From Roseivirga sp. UBA6061 (GTDB lineage: Bacteria; Bacteroidota; Bacteroidia; Cytophagales; Cyclobacteriaceae), in NCBI GenBank assembly GCA_002427745.1, contig DIYF01000014.1, positions 66,639 through 130,638 of the forward strand: a stretch of DNA of 64,000 nucleotides, in the 5' to 3' direction. The position numbers were made by a program, and so were the translations under genes. Each line of letters begins with the position of its first letter. Positions within the stretch are counted from its first letter, which is position 1. Below the pieces are notes generated by a model, which saw nothing but the letters and a program-made list of their open reading frames with translations, searched no databases and had not been told where the DNA came from. Of the stretch, positions 1-8,094 are shown piece by piece.

Positions 1-474
1 GGCTCACGGCTGAACAGCCTTGTGAGCTCGCTGACCAGGACTTCTTTCAGTGGTGGCTCCGACCTGAAACTGAACATTGGCATGGGCAATACCTTCACAG
101 ACCCGAAGTTCTCGCTGCGAAGTGTTGGTACAGCTGATGGTGAAACCGTGCAGGGAGCTGTTACAGCCTCTGTAAAGGAGAAGGTAGATGAAAAGAAAGA
201 AGAGGTTACGGCTCAAGCCAAAGAAAAAGTAGAAGACCTGAAAGACTCTGCTGAAAGCGTGGTGGCTCAGCAGAAGGAAGCACTGAAAGACTCTGCCTCT
301 AAGGTGTTGTCGGCTCAAAAGGACAGTGTCGCTTCGAAAATCTCTGATCAGCTGGGTATTAATAAAGACAGTGTTGACTCTAAGCTCAAAGAGAAAGCCG
401 ATGATCTGCTGAAAGGCTTTTTCAAAAAGAAGAAAAAGAAGAAGAAAAAGGAAGGTGACGGTGGAAACGGCTAA
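1..474 (+). CDS. AsmA-family protein, C-terminal fragment (5' end outside window)
   Basis: The reading frame is open from base 1, so this is the 3' end of a longer gene. The first ~35 residues (GNTFTDPKFSL pattern) look like the end of an AsmA-like C-terminal domain. The rest is a long charged helix (K/E/A-rich, about residues 55-140 of the fragment) with repeated KEKVE/KDS segments, ending in GFFKKKKKKKKK and a short acidic tail. Bacteroidota AsmA proteins often close with such a helix and a GLFKK-like end. AsmA proteins are inner-membrane anchored, mostly periplasmic, and are thought to bridge lipids to the outer membrane. The family call rests on the tail and a short domain remnant only. 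A GTG at 22 is internal and not a likely start. Confidence 0.6.
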   Translation, partial: GSRLNSLVSSLTRTSFSGGSDLKLNIGMGNTFTDPKFSLRSVGTADGETVQGAVTASVKEKVDEKKEEVTAQAKEKVEDLKDSAESVVAQQKEALKDSASKVLSAQKDSVASKISDQLGINKDSVDSKLKEKADDLLKGFFKKKKKKKKKEGDGGNG

Positions 475-617
475 CATAAGACGACCGTTGTAAAGAGTAA
501 GTTACAGGCTGAAATCTCATTTCATAAAAGCTTAATAAACAGGGAAGTAACTTAATAAAAGCGTAAAAATCAGCTAAGGTTTTTCTTGAGTTGAAATGTT
601 ATGATTGCATAATAATT

Positions 618-842
618 ATGCAGAAAGCATTTCCACATATCGATCAGGGTACCGGATACATCCAGTTGTCTCGTTTGCCCTTCAATCAGTCTATAAAACT
701 GAGAAACTGGCTCCCGGACACCAGCATGGTAACCATTAAATCAGCAGAGGGTTTGGTCGATGATTGCATCCAGTATAGTGAATATGAATACTGGTTCGAT
801 TTTTTGTTCAGCGAAGCATCTGAACCTGAATTCGAGATTTAG
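618..842 (+). CDS. Small uncharacterised protein (74 aa)
   Basis: I do not recognise this protein. An ATG at 618 gives 74 residues; a TTG at 591 in the same frame would add nine. The product is acidic at its C-terminus (YSEYEYWFDFLFSEASEPEFEI), rich in aromatics, and has no signal peptide or membrane segment. It stands alone after the AsmA-like gene, and its stop overlaps the stop of the convergent VOC gene by 4 bases. The compact fit between neighbours argues for a real gene, but there is no family evidence. Confidence 0.45.
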   Translation: MQKAFPHIDQGTGYIQLSRLPFNQSIKLRNWLPDTSMVTIKSAEGLVDDCIQYSEYEYWFDFLFSEASEPEFEI

Positions 843-1243
843 CCTTTATCCCACAATTCATCGGGTACTACTTCCAGAACGTTACCGTCAGGATCTTCGA
901 AGTAGAATGACTTCAGGGCAGAAGACCAGGTATGCTCATGCGTGATGTCAATGCCCAGTTCTGTAAACCTGCTTTTCCAGGTCTCATAATCCTTCAGGGG
1001 CACTCCAAATGCCATGTGTTGTTTGCCCTCACCAAAATGAGCGGGAAAACGGGTTTCGTTTCGTGTATTATCTGCAATGAAGCAAAGAAGCATAGATGAA
1101 CCCGCCCGAAAGAAGATATGTCTGTCGGGCTCTTTGCTCACCAGAGGCAGTCCGAGTTTGTGGTGGTAAAAGGCCTCAGCCTTATCCAGGTCTTTGATGT
1201 ACAGACAGGTTTCTTTAATATGACCAAAGCTGAGATCTGCCAT
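839..1243 (-). CDS. VOC-family (glyoxalase/bleomycin resistance fold) protein
   Basis: This is a 134-residue vicinal-oxygen-chelate protein with two beta-alpha-beta-beta-beta modules. The first opens with GHIKETCLYIKDLDKAEAFYHHKLGLPL (H8 is a likely metal ligand). The second contains KQHMAFGVPL (a His near residue 76) and ends DPDGNVLEVVPDE, where the Glu is the usual metal ligand. Family members act as glyoxalases, dioxygenases or resistance proteins; substrate cannot be told from sequence. It is cytoplasmic, with no signal peptide. It lies 27 bases downstream of purE on the same strand and could be read through from purKE. Confidence 0.85.
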   Translation of the reverse strand: MADLSFGHIKETCLYIKDLDKAEAFYHHKLGLPLVSKEPDRHIFFRAGSSMLLCFIADNTRNETRFPAHFGEGKQHMAFGVPLKDYETWKSRFTELGIDITHEHTWSSALKSFYFEDPDGNVLEVVPDELWDKG

Positions 1244-1270
1244 GTGAGGACCCGGGTTGATTTTTTTGCT

Positions 1271-1765
1271 TTAAGATTGCTCCACCTCTCTGATGCTGGC
1301 TTCCACTTTCTCTCTCAGCGCTACTTTATAGTCTGCGAGATTTTTAGCGATTCCCTCGTCAAACGCACCTACAATCTGAGCGGCCAGTATGCCTGCATTT
1401 TTTGCACCATCCAGTGCTACTGTAGCCACAGGTACGCCTCCCGGCATCTGCAGAATGGAAAGTACAGAATCCCATCCGTCAATGGAGTTGCTGGACTTCA
1501 CAGGAACACCAATCACGGGAAGCGTTGTGAGCGAAGCTACCATTCCCGGCAAATGTGCCGCACCACCGGCCCCGGCTATAATGGCCTTTAATCCCTTTGA
1601 GCGGGCAGCTTCCGCATAGTCCACCATTCTGTGAGGAGTGCGATGAGCCGATACAATAGTGAGCTCGTAGGCAACCCCCAATTCATCCAAAACTTTAGAT
1701 GCTTCAGACATGACCCTCATATCTGACTGACTTCCCATGATGATCCCTATCAATGGCTGACTCAT
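1271..1765 (-). CDS. purE: N5-carboxyaminoimidazole ribonucleotide mutase PurE
   Basis: Class I PurE (164 aa, normal length) converts N5-CAIR to CAIR in de novo purine synthesis. The nucleotide-binding start IGIIMGSQSD, the SAHRTP motif with the catalytic His (about residue 41) and the GAGGAAHLPG loop are all present. The ATG overlaps the purK stop by 4 bases, which implies translational coupling and fits their successive reactions in the cytoplasm. Confidence 0.97.
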   Translation of the reverse strand: MSQPLIGIIMGSQSDMRVMSEASKVLDELGVAYELTIVSAHRTPHRMVDYAEAARSKGLKAIIAGAGGAAHLPGMVASLTTLPVIGVPVKSSNSIDGWDSVLSILQMPGGVPVATVALDGAKNAGILAAQIVGAFDEGIAKNLADYKVALREKVEASIREVEQS

Positions 1766-2901
1766 GCTTTTATCTTTAATTGTTCCTTTACGAATTTAAC
1801 TTTTTCTTTCAGACTGTCGATATCCCTGTCGGCTATGGTAACATGCCCCATTTTTCTGAAAGGTTTGGTTGTTTTTTTACCATACAAATGCACATGAACT
1901 CCCGGTGTGGCCAACACCTCATTCATACCCTCGTATATGGCATCTCCTGTAAATCCTGCCTCTCCCAGCAGGTTCACCATAGCTGAGGGAAGTGTAATTT
2001 CTGTATCACCCAGAGGAAGGTTCAAAATTGCCCTGAGGTGCTGTTCGAATTGAGAAGTGGTATTTCCTTCAATGCTCTGGTGGCCGCTGTTATGTGTACG
2101 GGGAGCCACCTCATTTACCAATACCTCACCCTCTTTGGTAACAAACATTTCAATGGCCAATAGTCCCACCATGTCCAGTTTCTGGATCACATCACGGGCT
2201 ATGCTCTGAGCTTTTTCTTCAATTTCAGCTGAAATGGTTGCCGGTGAAAACAGATACTCAACCAGGTTGTGCACCGGGTGAAATACCATCTCCACGGTAG
2301 GGAAGGTTTTAATCTCTCCGGACTCGTTGCGGGCAACGATCACCGAAATTTCTTTTTCGAAATCAATGAGTTTTTCAACAAAACCGGGCTTATCAAATGC
2401 CTTATCCAGATCTTTTTCTTCGCGGATTACCTGAACTCCACGGCCGTCATAGCCCTCTGTTGCCAGCTTGTTTACAAAAGGTAAGAAGCTCTTCTTGCCG
2501 GCCACATCCTGCTTGTTTTCTGTCTCGACAAACTGGGCAGTAGGAATGAAATTATTCAGGTAGAATTTCTTTTGCTTTACCTTGTTCTTAATCAGCTCAA
2601 TTACCTGGGGCTGAGGGTATACTTTTTTGCCTTCTTTCTGAAGCTGAATCAGGGCTGCCGTGTTGACATTTTCGATCTCAATGGTAATCAGGTCCTTATC
2701 TTTCCCGAAAGCATAGACCGTATCGTAGTCAGTCAGTGCACCGGCAGTAAAGCTGGTGGCAATGTCTTTACAGGGAGCGTTGACATCGGGGTCCAGTACG
2801 TGCACATTAAAGTTGAAATCTATGGCGGACTGGATCATCATACGGCCAAGCTGGCCGCCTCCTAAAACGCCTATTTTAAAGTCCGGTAGAAATGCTGACA
2901 T
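1762..2901 (-). CDS. purK: N5-carboxyaminoimidazole ribonucleotide synthase PurK
   Basis: This 379-residue ATP-grasp enzyme makes N5-CAIR from AIR, bicarbonate and ATP. The N-terminal dinucleotide-like fold begins GVLGGGQLGRMM (about residues 12-23). The ATP-grasp core includes KLATEGYDGRGV and the metal-binding EVAPRTHNSGH stretch (about residues 264-274). First gene of a purKE operon. The start lies 28 bases from the stop of the upstream MutS-like gene on the same strand, so read-through from that gene is possible. Confidence 0.97.
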   Translation of the reverse strand: MSAFLPDFKIGVLGGGQLGRMMIQSAIDFNFNVHVLDPDVNAPCKDIATSFTAGALTDYDTVYAFGKDKDLITIEIENVNTAALIQLQKEGKKVYPQPQVIELIKNKVKQKKFYLNNFIPTAQFVETENKQDVAGKKSFLPFVNKLATEGYDGRGVQVIREEKDLDKAFDKPGFVEKLIDFEKEISVIVARNESGEIKTFPTVEMVFHPVHNLVEYLFSPATISAEIEEKAQSIARDVIQKLDMVGLLAIEMFVTKEGEVLVNEVAPRTHNSGHQSIEGNTTSQFEQHLRAILNLPLGDTEITLPSAMVNLLGEAGFTGDAIYEGMNEVLATPGVHVHLYGKKTTKPFRKMGHVTIADRDIDSLKEKVKFVKEQLKIKA

Positions 2902-2929
2902 ATTGCCTCAGATTGGAATGCGGGCAAAT

Positions 2930-4729
2930 TTAGTCAATAATTTGAATTCCCATTTTCTGCATCAGCTTCGTAGCATTAAAGCTCTTACAGATGCCTTCTG
3001 TAAGGGTATAATCAAAGATGATTTCATCTCCTTTAATCACACTGTTAAAGCTGTAGTTCTTCACTCCCTGAAGCTCGTTGGTAATGTTACCAAGGCCTAT
3101 ATCGTGCGTGGAAACGAAACCAAAGGCCTCGGCTTTGTTGAGCTGACGTATCAGGGCAATCGCTCCCTTATGGCGATCTTCTGAATTGGTGCCCTTGAGT
3201 ACCTCATCTACCATAAAAAGAACAGGTATACTACCGTCTATTGACTCTATCATCTGTCTGAGTCTTTTGAGTTCAGCATAGAAGGAAGACACGCTTTCTT
3301 CCAGGTCGTCCTGAGTGCGCATGCTGGTGAACACTTTCAGGTTTGATACTGTAAATTGCGTGGCACATACCGGAGCACCCATCAGACCCAGAACGGCATT
3401 GACCCCTACGGTGCGGAGAAATGTACTTTTTCCACTCATATTAGAGCCGGTGATCAGGCAAATGCCTCCTTTACCTGAGAAGTCAAAGGTGTTATTGACC
3501 CTGGATGATTCTTTGATCATCGGGTGGCCTACGCCCTGACCATCGATGGTAAAGGGAACCTCACTGATAGTGGGAAATGCATAATCAGGTTTGGCAAAAT
3601 GAAAGCCCGCAAGGCTTGCCAGGCATTCAAGCTCACCTATGGCCTCAAACCAGGGTTCGATATCAGCTTTTGTATTTTCCTTCCATTTTTCTGCCTGTAG
3701 CACCCAGTAGACATCTATGATAAAGAGCAGATTGAAAATATGGTACATCATATTGGCCCGGTTGTGCAGGTTATCCAAAATGAATTGTAGCTGCTTTATC
3801 ACTTTCGATGCCTTGATCTGGTCATGTACAAATTTCTCTTTCAGGCCGTTGAGATAGGGAGAGTCAAAGCTTTCGTCTTCTATCATGCTGATCTGAGCCT
3901 CGTAGGCCTTGAGGGCTGCATTGCTGCTGATGGTCTTCTCAAAGATATATTTGGCCCGGTTGAAAATCGTTCCGAGTATCACCATGTTGACCACGATCAG
4001 TAACAGGGGAATACCACTGGCAATGGTGCCGGTAATGGCCAGTATAAGGGCTGCCAAAGTAGCCAGGGGCATTATCAGCAGTGCTGACTTGTAGAGGCTG
4101 GCTCCTTTTGTGTCGTTATCTTCCCTGATCCAGTCAAAGAGGTATTTGGTTTCTGCTTTTTCTCCTTCTGCTCCGCGCCCATGAGCCTGAAGCCGTTGTC
4201 GCCAGTCAAGCTTAGGTCCCAGCTCTTTAACTGCCTCATGTCGCTGGAGAATGGCCTGTTTGGGAGCGGGCTTGCTCAGCCATTTGGCCAGTAAGTTCCT
4301 GCCAAAGGTGGTAGAAGTCCGGTTAATAAGCTGAAAGAGAGAGTGCTTACCAAAAACATCAAGGTCGATATGATAATTGTGGGTAGGGGTTACGAACTCT
4401 GCTCCCTGATCGAAGCCATTGTAATTTCCTTTCAGTCTTTGAAGCTCCTCCTGGTTGATGCGAGCCAGTTCTTCATTAAACCTCTGTTCGGTTTTTACCT
4501 TCTGGTGTCTCTTTAACAGTACGAGAAAACCAACCAGAAAAACCACGATAAAGAAGCCTATACCTTCTGAAAGCTTGTTATCGGCCATAATGACTACTCC
4601 GGCAATACAGGCAAAAAAGAAGAGTACCCGGCCCCAGGCATATTGGGTAGAAAGCTTCTTTAACTGCAGGTTCCTGCTTTGAAAATTATCGAATCGTTGC
4701 TGAAATTGTTCTTGGATAGAATGGTTCAC
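2930..4729 (-). CDS. MutS-family ATPase with membrane segments
   Basis: The C-terminal third is a MutS domain V ATPase: Walker A ITGSNMSGKST (near residue 430), Walker B PVLFMVDEVLKGTNSEDR and the signature STHDIGL. The usual MutS mismatch-recognition domain is absent. Two hydrophobic segments lie at about residues 33-48 and 57-72, and a longer hydrophobic pair at about 213-260, so the protein is probably tethered to the inner membrane. It belongs to the MutS-like group common in Bacteroidota whose role is not established; it should not be equated with mismatch repair. The start is a GTG at 4729. It is divergent from the ECF sigma gene, with 168 bases between them. Confidence 0.85.
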   Translation of the reverse strand: MNHSIQEQFQQRFDNFQSRNLQLKKLSTQYAWGRVLFFFACIAGVVIMADNKLSEGIGFFIVVFLVGFLVLLKRHQKVKTEQRFNEELARINQEELQRLKGNYNGFDQGAEFVTPTHNYHIDLDVFGKHSLFQLINRTSTTFGRNLLAKWLSKPAPKQAILQRHEAVKELGPKLDWRQRLQAHGRGAEGEKAETKYLFDWIREDNDTKGASLYKSALLIMPLATLAALILAITGTIASGIPLLLIVVNMVILGTIFNRAKYIFEKTISSNAALKAYEAQISMIEDESFDSPYLNGLKEKFVHDQIKASKVIKQLQFILDNLHNRANMMYHIFNLLFIIDVYWVLQAEKWKENTKADIEPWFEAIGELECLASLAGFHFAKPDYAFPTISEVPFTIDGQGVGHPMIKESSRVNNTFDFSGKGGICLITGSNMSGKSTFLRTVGVNAVLGLMGAPVCATQFTVSNLKVFTSMRTQDDLEESVSSFYAELKRLRQMIESIDGSIPVLFMVDEVLKGTNSEDRHKGAIALIRQLNKAEAFGFVSTHDIGLGNITNELQGVKNYSFNSVIKGDEIIFDYTLTEGICKSFNATKLMQKMGIQIID

Positions 4730-4897
4730 CGAGGCCTCTTTTAATATTACACTCCCTCTGCTTACGCAAAAATTGCTGCATAGATATAAGAATTTTTCTG
4801 AATGCCGGCTATCCTGTCAATAGTCAAAGGAGTGGGATTGATTTTTACATTTTCTTTTTATCTTCAAAGCTCACTCGACTACCTACTAACGAATTAA

Positions 4898-5470
4898 GTG
4901 TCAAAAGAAGAAAGTCAGTTACTGACGGCATTTTCCAAAGGAGACAAGCGTGCATTTGAGAAGCTCTTCCATGAGCACTATGATGCTACATGCCGTTACG
5001 TTATGCGCGTAATCCGCGATAGCGATACCACAGAGGAGATTGTACAATCGACCTTCGTAAACCTGTGGGAAAAAAGAGAACTGATCAGAGCCGATATCAG
5101 CTTCAAATCTTACCTTTTTCGTTCTGCCTACAATACTGCGCTCAACTACATCAAGCATCAGAAGGTGGTTTCAAATTATGTAGCGCGTAAGCAGGAAAAA
5201 ATAGAGGTCGCCCAGTGGGACTATGTGAGCCATCAACCCGATTTTGAGCTGCAAAAGAAGATTGCCGATGCGATTAATGAGCTGCCGCCTCAGTGTCAGA
5301 AGGTGTTCAGGCTTAGCCGGGAGGAGGGCCTGAAGTACCATGAAATTGCCGATGAGCTGGGCATCTCCAAAAAGACGGTAGAGGTACATATGGGTAAAGC
5401 ACTGAAGATGCTCAGGGTAAGGCTCAAAGATTATTTAATGTTTTTTTTGCCCTTAGTGGTTTTTATGTAG
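4898..5470 (+). CDS. ECF RNA polymerase sigma factor
   Basis: This 190-residue sigma-70 family protein has region 2 (AFEKLFHEHYDATCRYVMRV through EEIVQSTFVNLWEKR) and region 4 (INELPPQCQKVFRLSREEGL with the helix-turn-helix HEIADELGISKKTVEVHMGKAL). The start is GTG at 4898. The hydrophobic C-terminus YLMFFLPLVVFM is typical of FecI-like Bacteroidota ECF factors. A FecR-type gene follows 63 bases downstream, so the pair is a classical sigma/anti-sigma switch controlled from the cell surface. The target promoter is not visible. Confidence 0.93.
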   Translation: MSKEESQLLTAFSKGDKRAFEKLFHEHYDATCRYVMRVIRDSDTTEEIVQSTFVNLWEKRELIRADISFKSYLFRSAYNTALNYIKHQKVVSNYVARKQEKIEVAQWDYVSHQPDFELQKKIADAINELPPQCQKVFRLSREEGLKYHEIADELGISKKTVEVHMGKALKMLRVRLKDYLMFFLPLVVFM

Positions 5471-5533
5471 GGGTAATGGGGGTGAAGGTTGTTACTTTTA
5501 CGCAGAGAAAATAAGAGAGGAGAATAAGAGATC

Positions 5534-6610
5534 ATGGAAGAGTTGATGGCCAGGTATCTGGCTGATGAGCTAGATGAGAAAGAAAGAACTGATTTTGAAT
5601 CACAATTGATTCAAAATGAGGATTTTAGCCTTGAGTTCGAGGCGTATATGAATGCGTGGGCGTTAAACGAACCACAGCAGGCACAGTCTTTTGATGCCAC
5701 TTCAGCCTGGATGGCGGTTAGCCAGCAGATCACGAATGAAAGTGAGCCTGTGATGGAGGTGATGCGAGAGAAAATCACTGAGGCCAACGAAAATTCTGAA
5801 AAAAATAACGACACCCCGGTCATTAGCCTAAACGAAAATGCTGACAGAAGGAACGGTTTCAGCTTCCTCAAAATTGCAGCAACCTTACTGATACTGGCAG
5901 TTGGAGGTTACTTGGCCATAAACGGAATTAGCAGTGGCTCAGATCAGGTAGGACTGACCGAGCGTGTATCAGCTGAAACCGGTATGGATGAGTTTGAGCT
6001 TCCTGACGGTACATTAGTGAAATTAAATGCCAGCTCTAAACTGGTTTACGATAAGAACTTCGGTATTGATAACAGAAATGTGACCCTGCTGGGAGAGGCC
6101 GATTTTGATGTCACCCGCAATGAGGATTTGCCATTTATTATAGAGGCCGGCCAAAGTAAGGTAGAAGTGCTGGGTACAAGTTTTGACGTAGCAGCTTACC
6201 CTGGTATGGAAGTGAAACTGGTGGTTACAGAAGGAACGGTGTCCTTTTCTTCCTTAAAGAATGAAGCCGTGAAAGAAATTCTTACCAAAGGGCAGCAGGC
6301 TGTGATAGATGTTGCCGGAGAGTCTATTGAGGTATCAGAGGTGGTAAACGACAATTTCAAAAGCTGGTGGACCAGAGAATTTGAATTTGTAGATGCGCCA
6401 TTATATGAGATTTTCGAGCGACTTGAAAGAACCTACTGGGTAGAAATCGATTACCCTGAGTCAATGAAAGACTGCCGCTGGACGCATTATAACAACAAAG
6501 ACTTCACTATTCAGAATGTTTTTGAGCTGTTCCAGGGCTCCTTTACCTCAGTTTCATACGAGATAAAAGAAAGCAAAATAAAATTGGAGGGAACCGCATG
6601 CGCTAAGTAA
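5534..6610 (+). CDS. FecR-family transmembrane anti-sigma factor
   Basis: The 358-residue protein has an N-terminal cytoplasmic helical region that would bind the sigma factor, one transmembrane helix (FLKIAATLLILAVGGYLAI, about residues 114-132), a periplasmic FecR domain (about 150-245: ELPDGTLVKLNASSKLVY, VTLLGEADFDV, VEVLGTSFDVAAYPG) and a C-terminal DUF4974-like domain (EFVDAPLYEIFERLERTYWV). It holds the upstream ECF factor until a signal arrives, usually from a TonB receptor. Here the downstream gene encodes an STN-domain protein with no barrel. Confidence 0.93.
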   Translation: MEELMARYLADELDEKERTDFESQLIQNEDFSLEFEAYMNAWALNEPQQAQSFDATSAWMAVSQQITNESEPVMEVMREKITEANENSEKNNDTPVISLNENADRRNGFSFLKIAATLLILAVGGYLAINGISSGSDQVGLTERVSAETGMDEFELPDGTLVKLNASSKLVYDKNFGIDNRNVTLLGEADFDVTRNEDLPFIIEAGQSKVEVLGTSFDVAAYPGMEVKLVVTEGTVSFSSLKNEAVKEILTKGQQAVIDVAGESIEVSEVVNDNFKSWWTREFEFVDAPLYEIFERLERTYWVEIDYPESMKDCRWTHYNNKDFTIQNVFELFQGSFTSVSYEIKESKIKLEGTACAK

Positions 6611-6618
6611 ATTGGCGA

Positions 6619-8094
6619 ATGCTCAGGAAATGTTTTGTTTCCATCCTAACATTTTGGTGCCTACATTCTTTCGCACAGGTTGAACAATCTTCAATCTTAG
6701 ACAGGAAAATTTCCATAACTTTTAGTAATGTGTCATTGCCTGCTGCTCTGAGGCAGTTAAATAAGCAGGCAAAGGTGCTTTTTTCCTATAACAGTCATAT
6801 TATTCCGAGAGGGGATAAGATTATCAGTTCATACCAGAATGAGAGCCTTCGGCAAATTCTGGATGATCTTTTTGTGGGGGCTGATCTTTACTACAAAGAG
6901 CTGAATGGAAACATCCTGATCAACAAACGCGCCTTTACTGACAGAGTGCTGAGAGGGAAGGTTGTGGAGAGTGAGGGTAAATCCCCTTTGCCCTTTGCTA
7001 ATGTCTTTATCGATAATAGTATACTGGGAGCCCCCACGGAGGTAGATGGCAGCTTTGTGATCAATCATATTCCTGAAGATACTTTTGACCTGGTGGTGTC
7101 ATACCTGGGGTATGAACCCAAAATGATTCCATACGCATACGATCCGCAGAATCCCGACAGAGAGCTCTTAATTGAGTTGACAGTTGACCCCAAGCAGCTC
7201 GAACCTGTTATTGTAAAGTATGAGAAGCCAAAGAAAAGAGAAAGAAGAGACAGGAAGCTTCTGCAGCGCTTTGTTACAGAATTTTTGGGACAGGGAGATA
7301 ACTCTAAGAAGTGTCGGATTGTGAATCCTCAGGTATTTGAGGTCATAGAGCTTAACTCTCCAAACAGTTATAAAGTAACTGCAGATGAGCCTGTATACAT
7401 TGAAAACCGTGCCTTGGGCTACAGGGTCACTTTTTACCTGGAAGAATTCACTTTTCTGAACGGGGCTCAATCGACCAAAGGCAGGGCCAAGTTTGAAGAG
7501 CTGGAGCCAAAATCGAGAAAGCAGAACAGGCAATGGGATAATGCCCGGGAGCTGGCGTATCGTGGCTCTCTGCCTCATTTTTTGCATTCACTTATTGAAG
7601 ATGACCTGGAAGATGAGGGCTTTCAGGTAAACACCATACAGTTCGATTCGGTCACTTCTGAATACTTTTCCACGACACACTATGGGGCTAATCTGGAGGA
7701 GGTGCTCAGTCTTGAGAAAATCGAAAGAACCAATAAGTATTTACTCAAAACGAATTCCGATATAGAAGTCACTTATAAGAATGAGTTTGAAGATTCTGAC
7801 TATGTGAAGCGTTTCAGAAGCAAATCAAAACACCTTACCTACAAGTACACTGATCGCAAGTCTATTTCAAGAGTAAAGCTTGGAGATAACCAAAGCCTGA
7901 GTTCTGATATTAACAACTTTGAATTGTCTTCCCTGCAGCTCTTCCAGACCTCCGTAATACTCTTCAATAAGAGAGAGACTATCATCAACTATCCGGGCAC
8001 CTTCAATGATGAGAATGATGTGAGATATCTGGGCTGGTGGAACTGGGGAGGTGTATCAGAGATACTCCCGTTTTACTACGATCCAGATAACTAG
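6619..8094 (+). CDS. STN and carboxypeptidase-like regulatory domain protein, no receptor barrel
   Basis: A signal peptide (to about residue 20, SFAQ) is followed by an STN/secretin-like domain (about 28-105: ISITFSNVSLPAALRQLNKQ), then a CarboxypepD_reg-like beta-sandwich (about 113-195: LRGKVVESEGKSPLPFANVF). In place of a TonB plug and barrel there is a ~290-residue region ending GWWNWGGVSEILPFYYD, a form seen in other Bacteroidota carboxypeptidase-regulatory-domain proteins of unknown role. It starts 8 bases after fecR, so sigma, anti-sigma and this protein form one operon. The STN domain may contact FecR in the periplasm. Its stop overlaps the feoB stop by 4 bases. Confidence 0.8.
   Translation: MLRKCFVSILTFWCLHSFAQVEQSSILDRKISITFSNVSLPAALRQLNKQAKVLFSYNSHIIPRGDKIISSYQNESLRQILDDLFVGADLYYKELNGNILINKRAFTDRVLRGKVVESEGKSPLPFANVFIDNSILGAPTEVDGSFVINHIPEDTFDLVVSYLGYEPKMIPYAYDPQNPDRELLIELTVDPKQLEPVIVKYEKPKKRERRDRKLLQRFVTEFLGQGDNSKKCRIVNPQVFEVIELNSPNSYKVTADEPVYIENRALGYRVTFYLEEFTFLNGAQSTKGRAKFEELEPKSRKQNRQWDNARELAYRGSLPHFLHSLIEDDLEDEGFQVNTIQFDSVTSEYFSTTHYGANLEEVLSLEKIERTNKYLLKTNSDIEVTYKNEFEDSDYVKRFRSKSKHLTYKYTDRKSISRVKLGDNQSLSSDINNFELSSLQLFQTSVILFNKRETIINYPGTFNDENDVRYLGWWNWGGVSEILPFYYDPDN

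Noticed and set aside
498..554. TAAGTTAC ... GTAACTTA inverted repeat after the AsmA-like gene
   Set aside because: The arms are 41 bases apart with no T run or promoter; too weak to call a terminator or operator.
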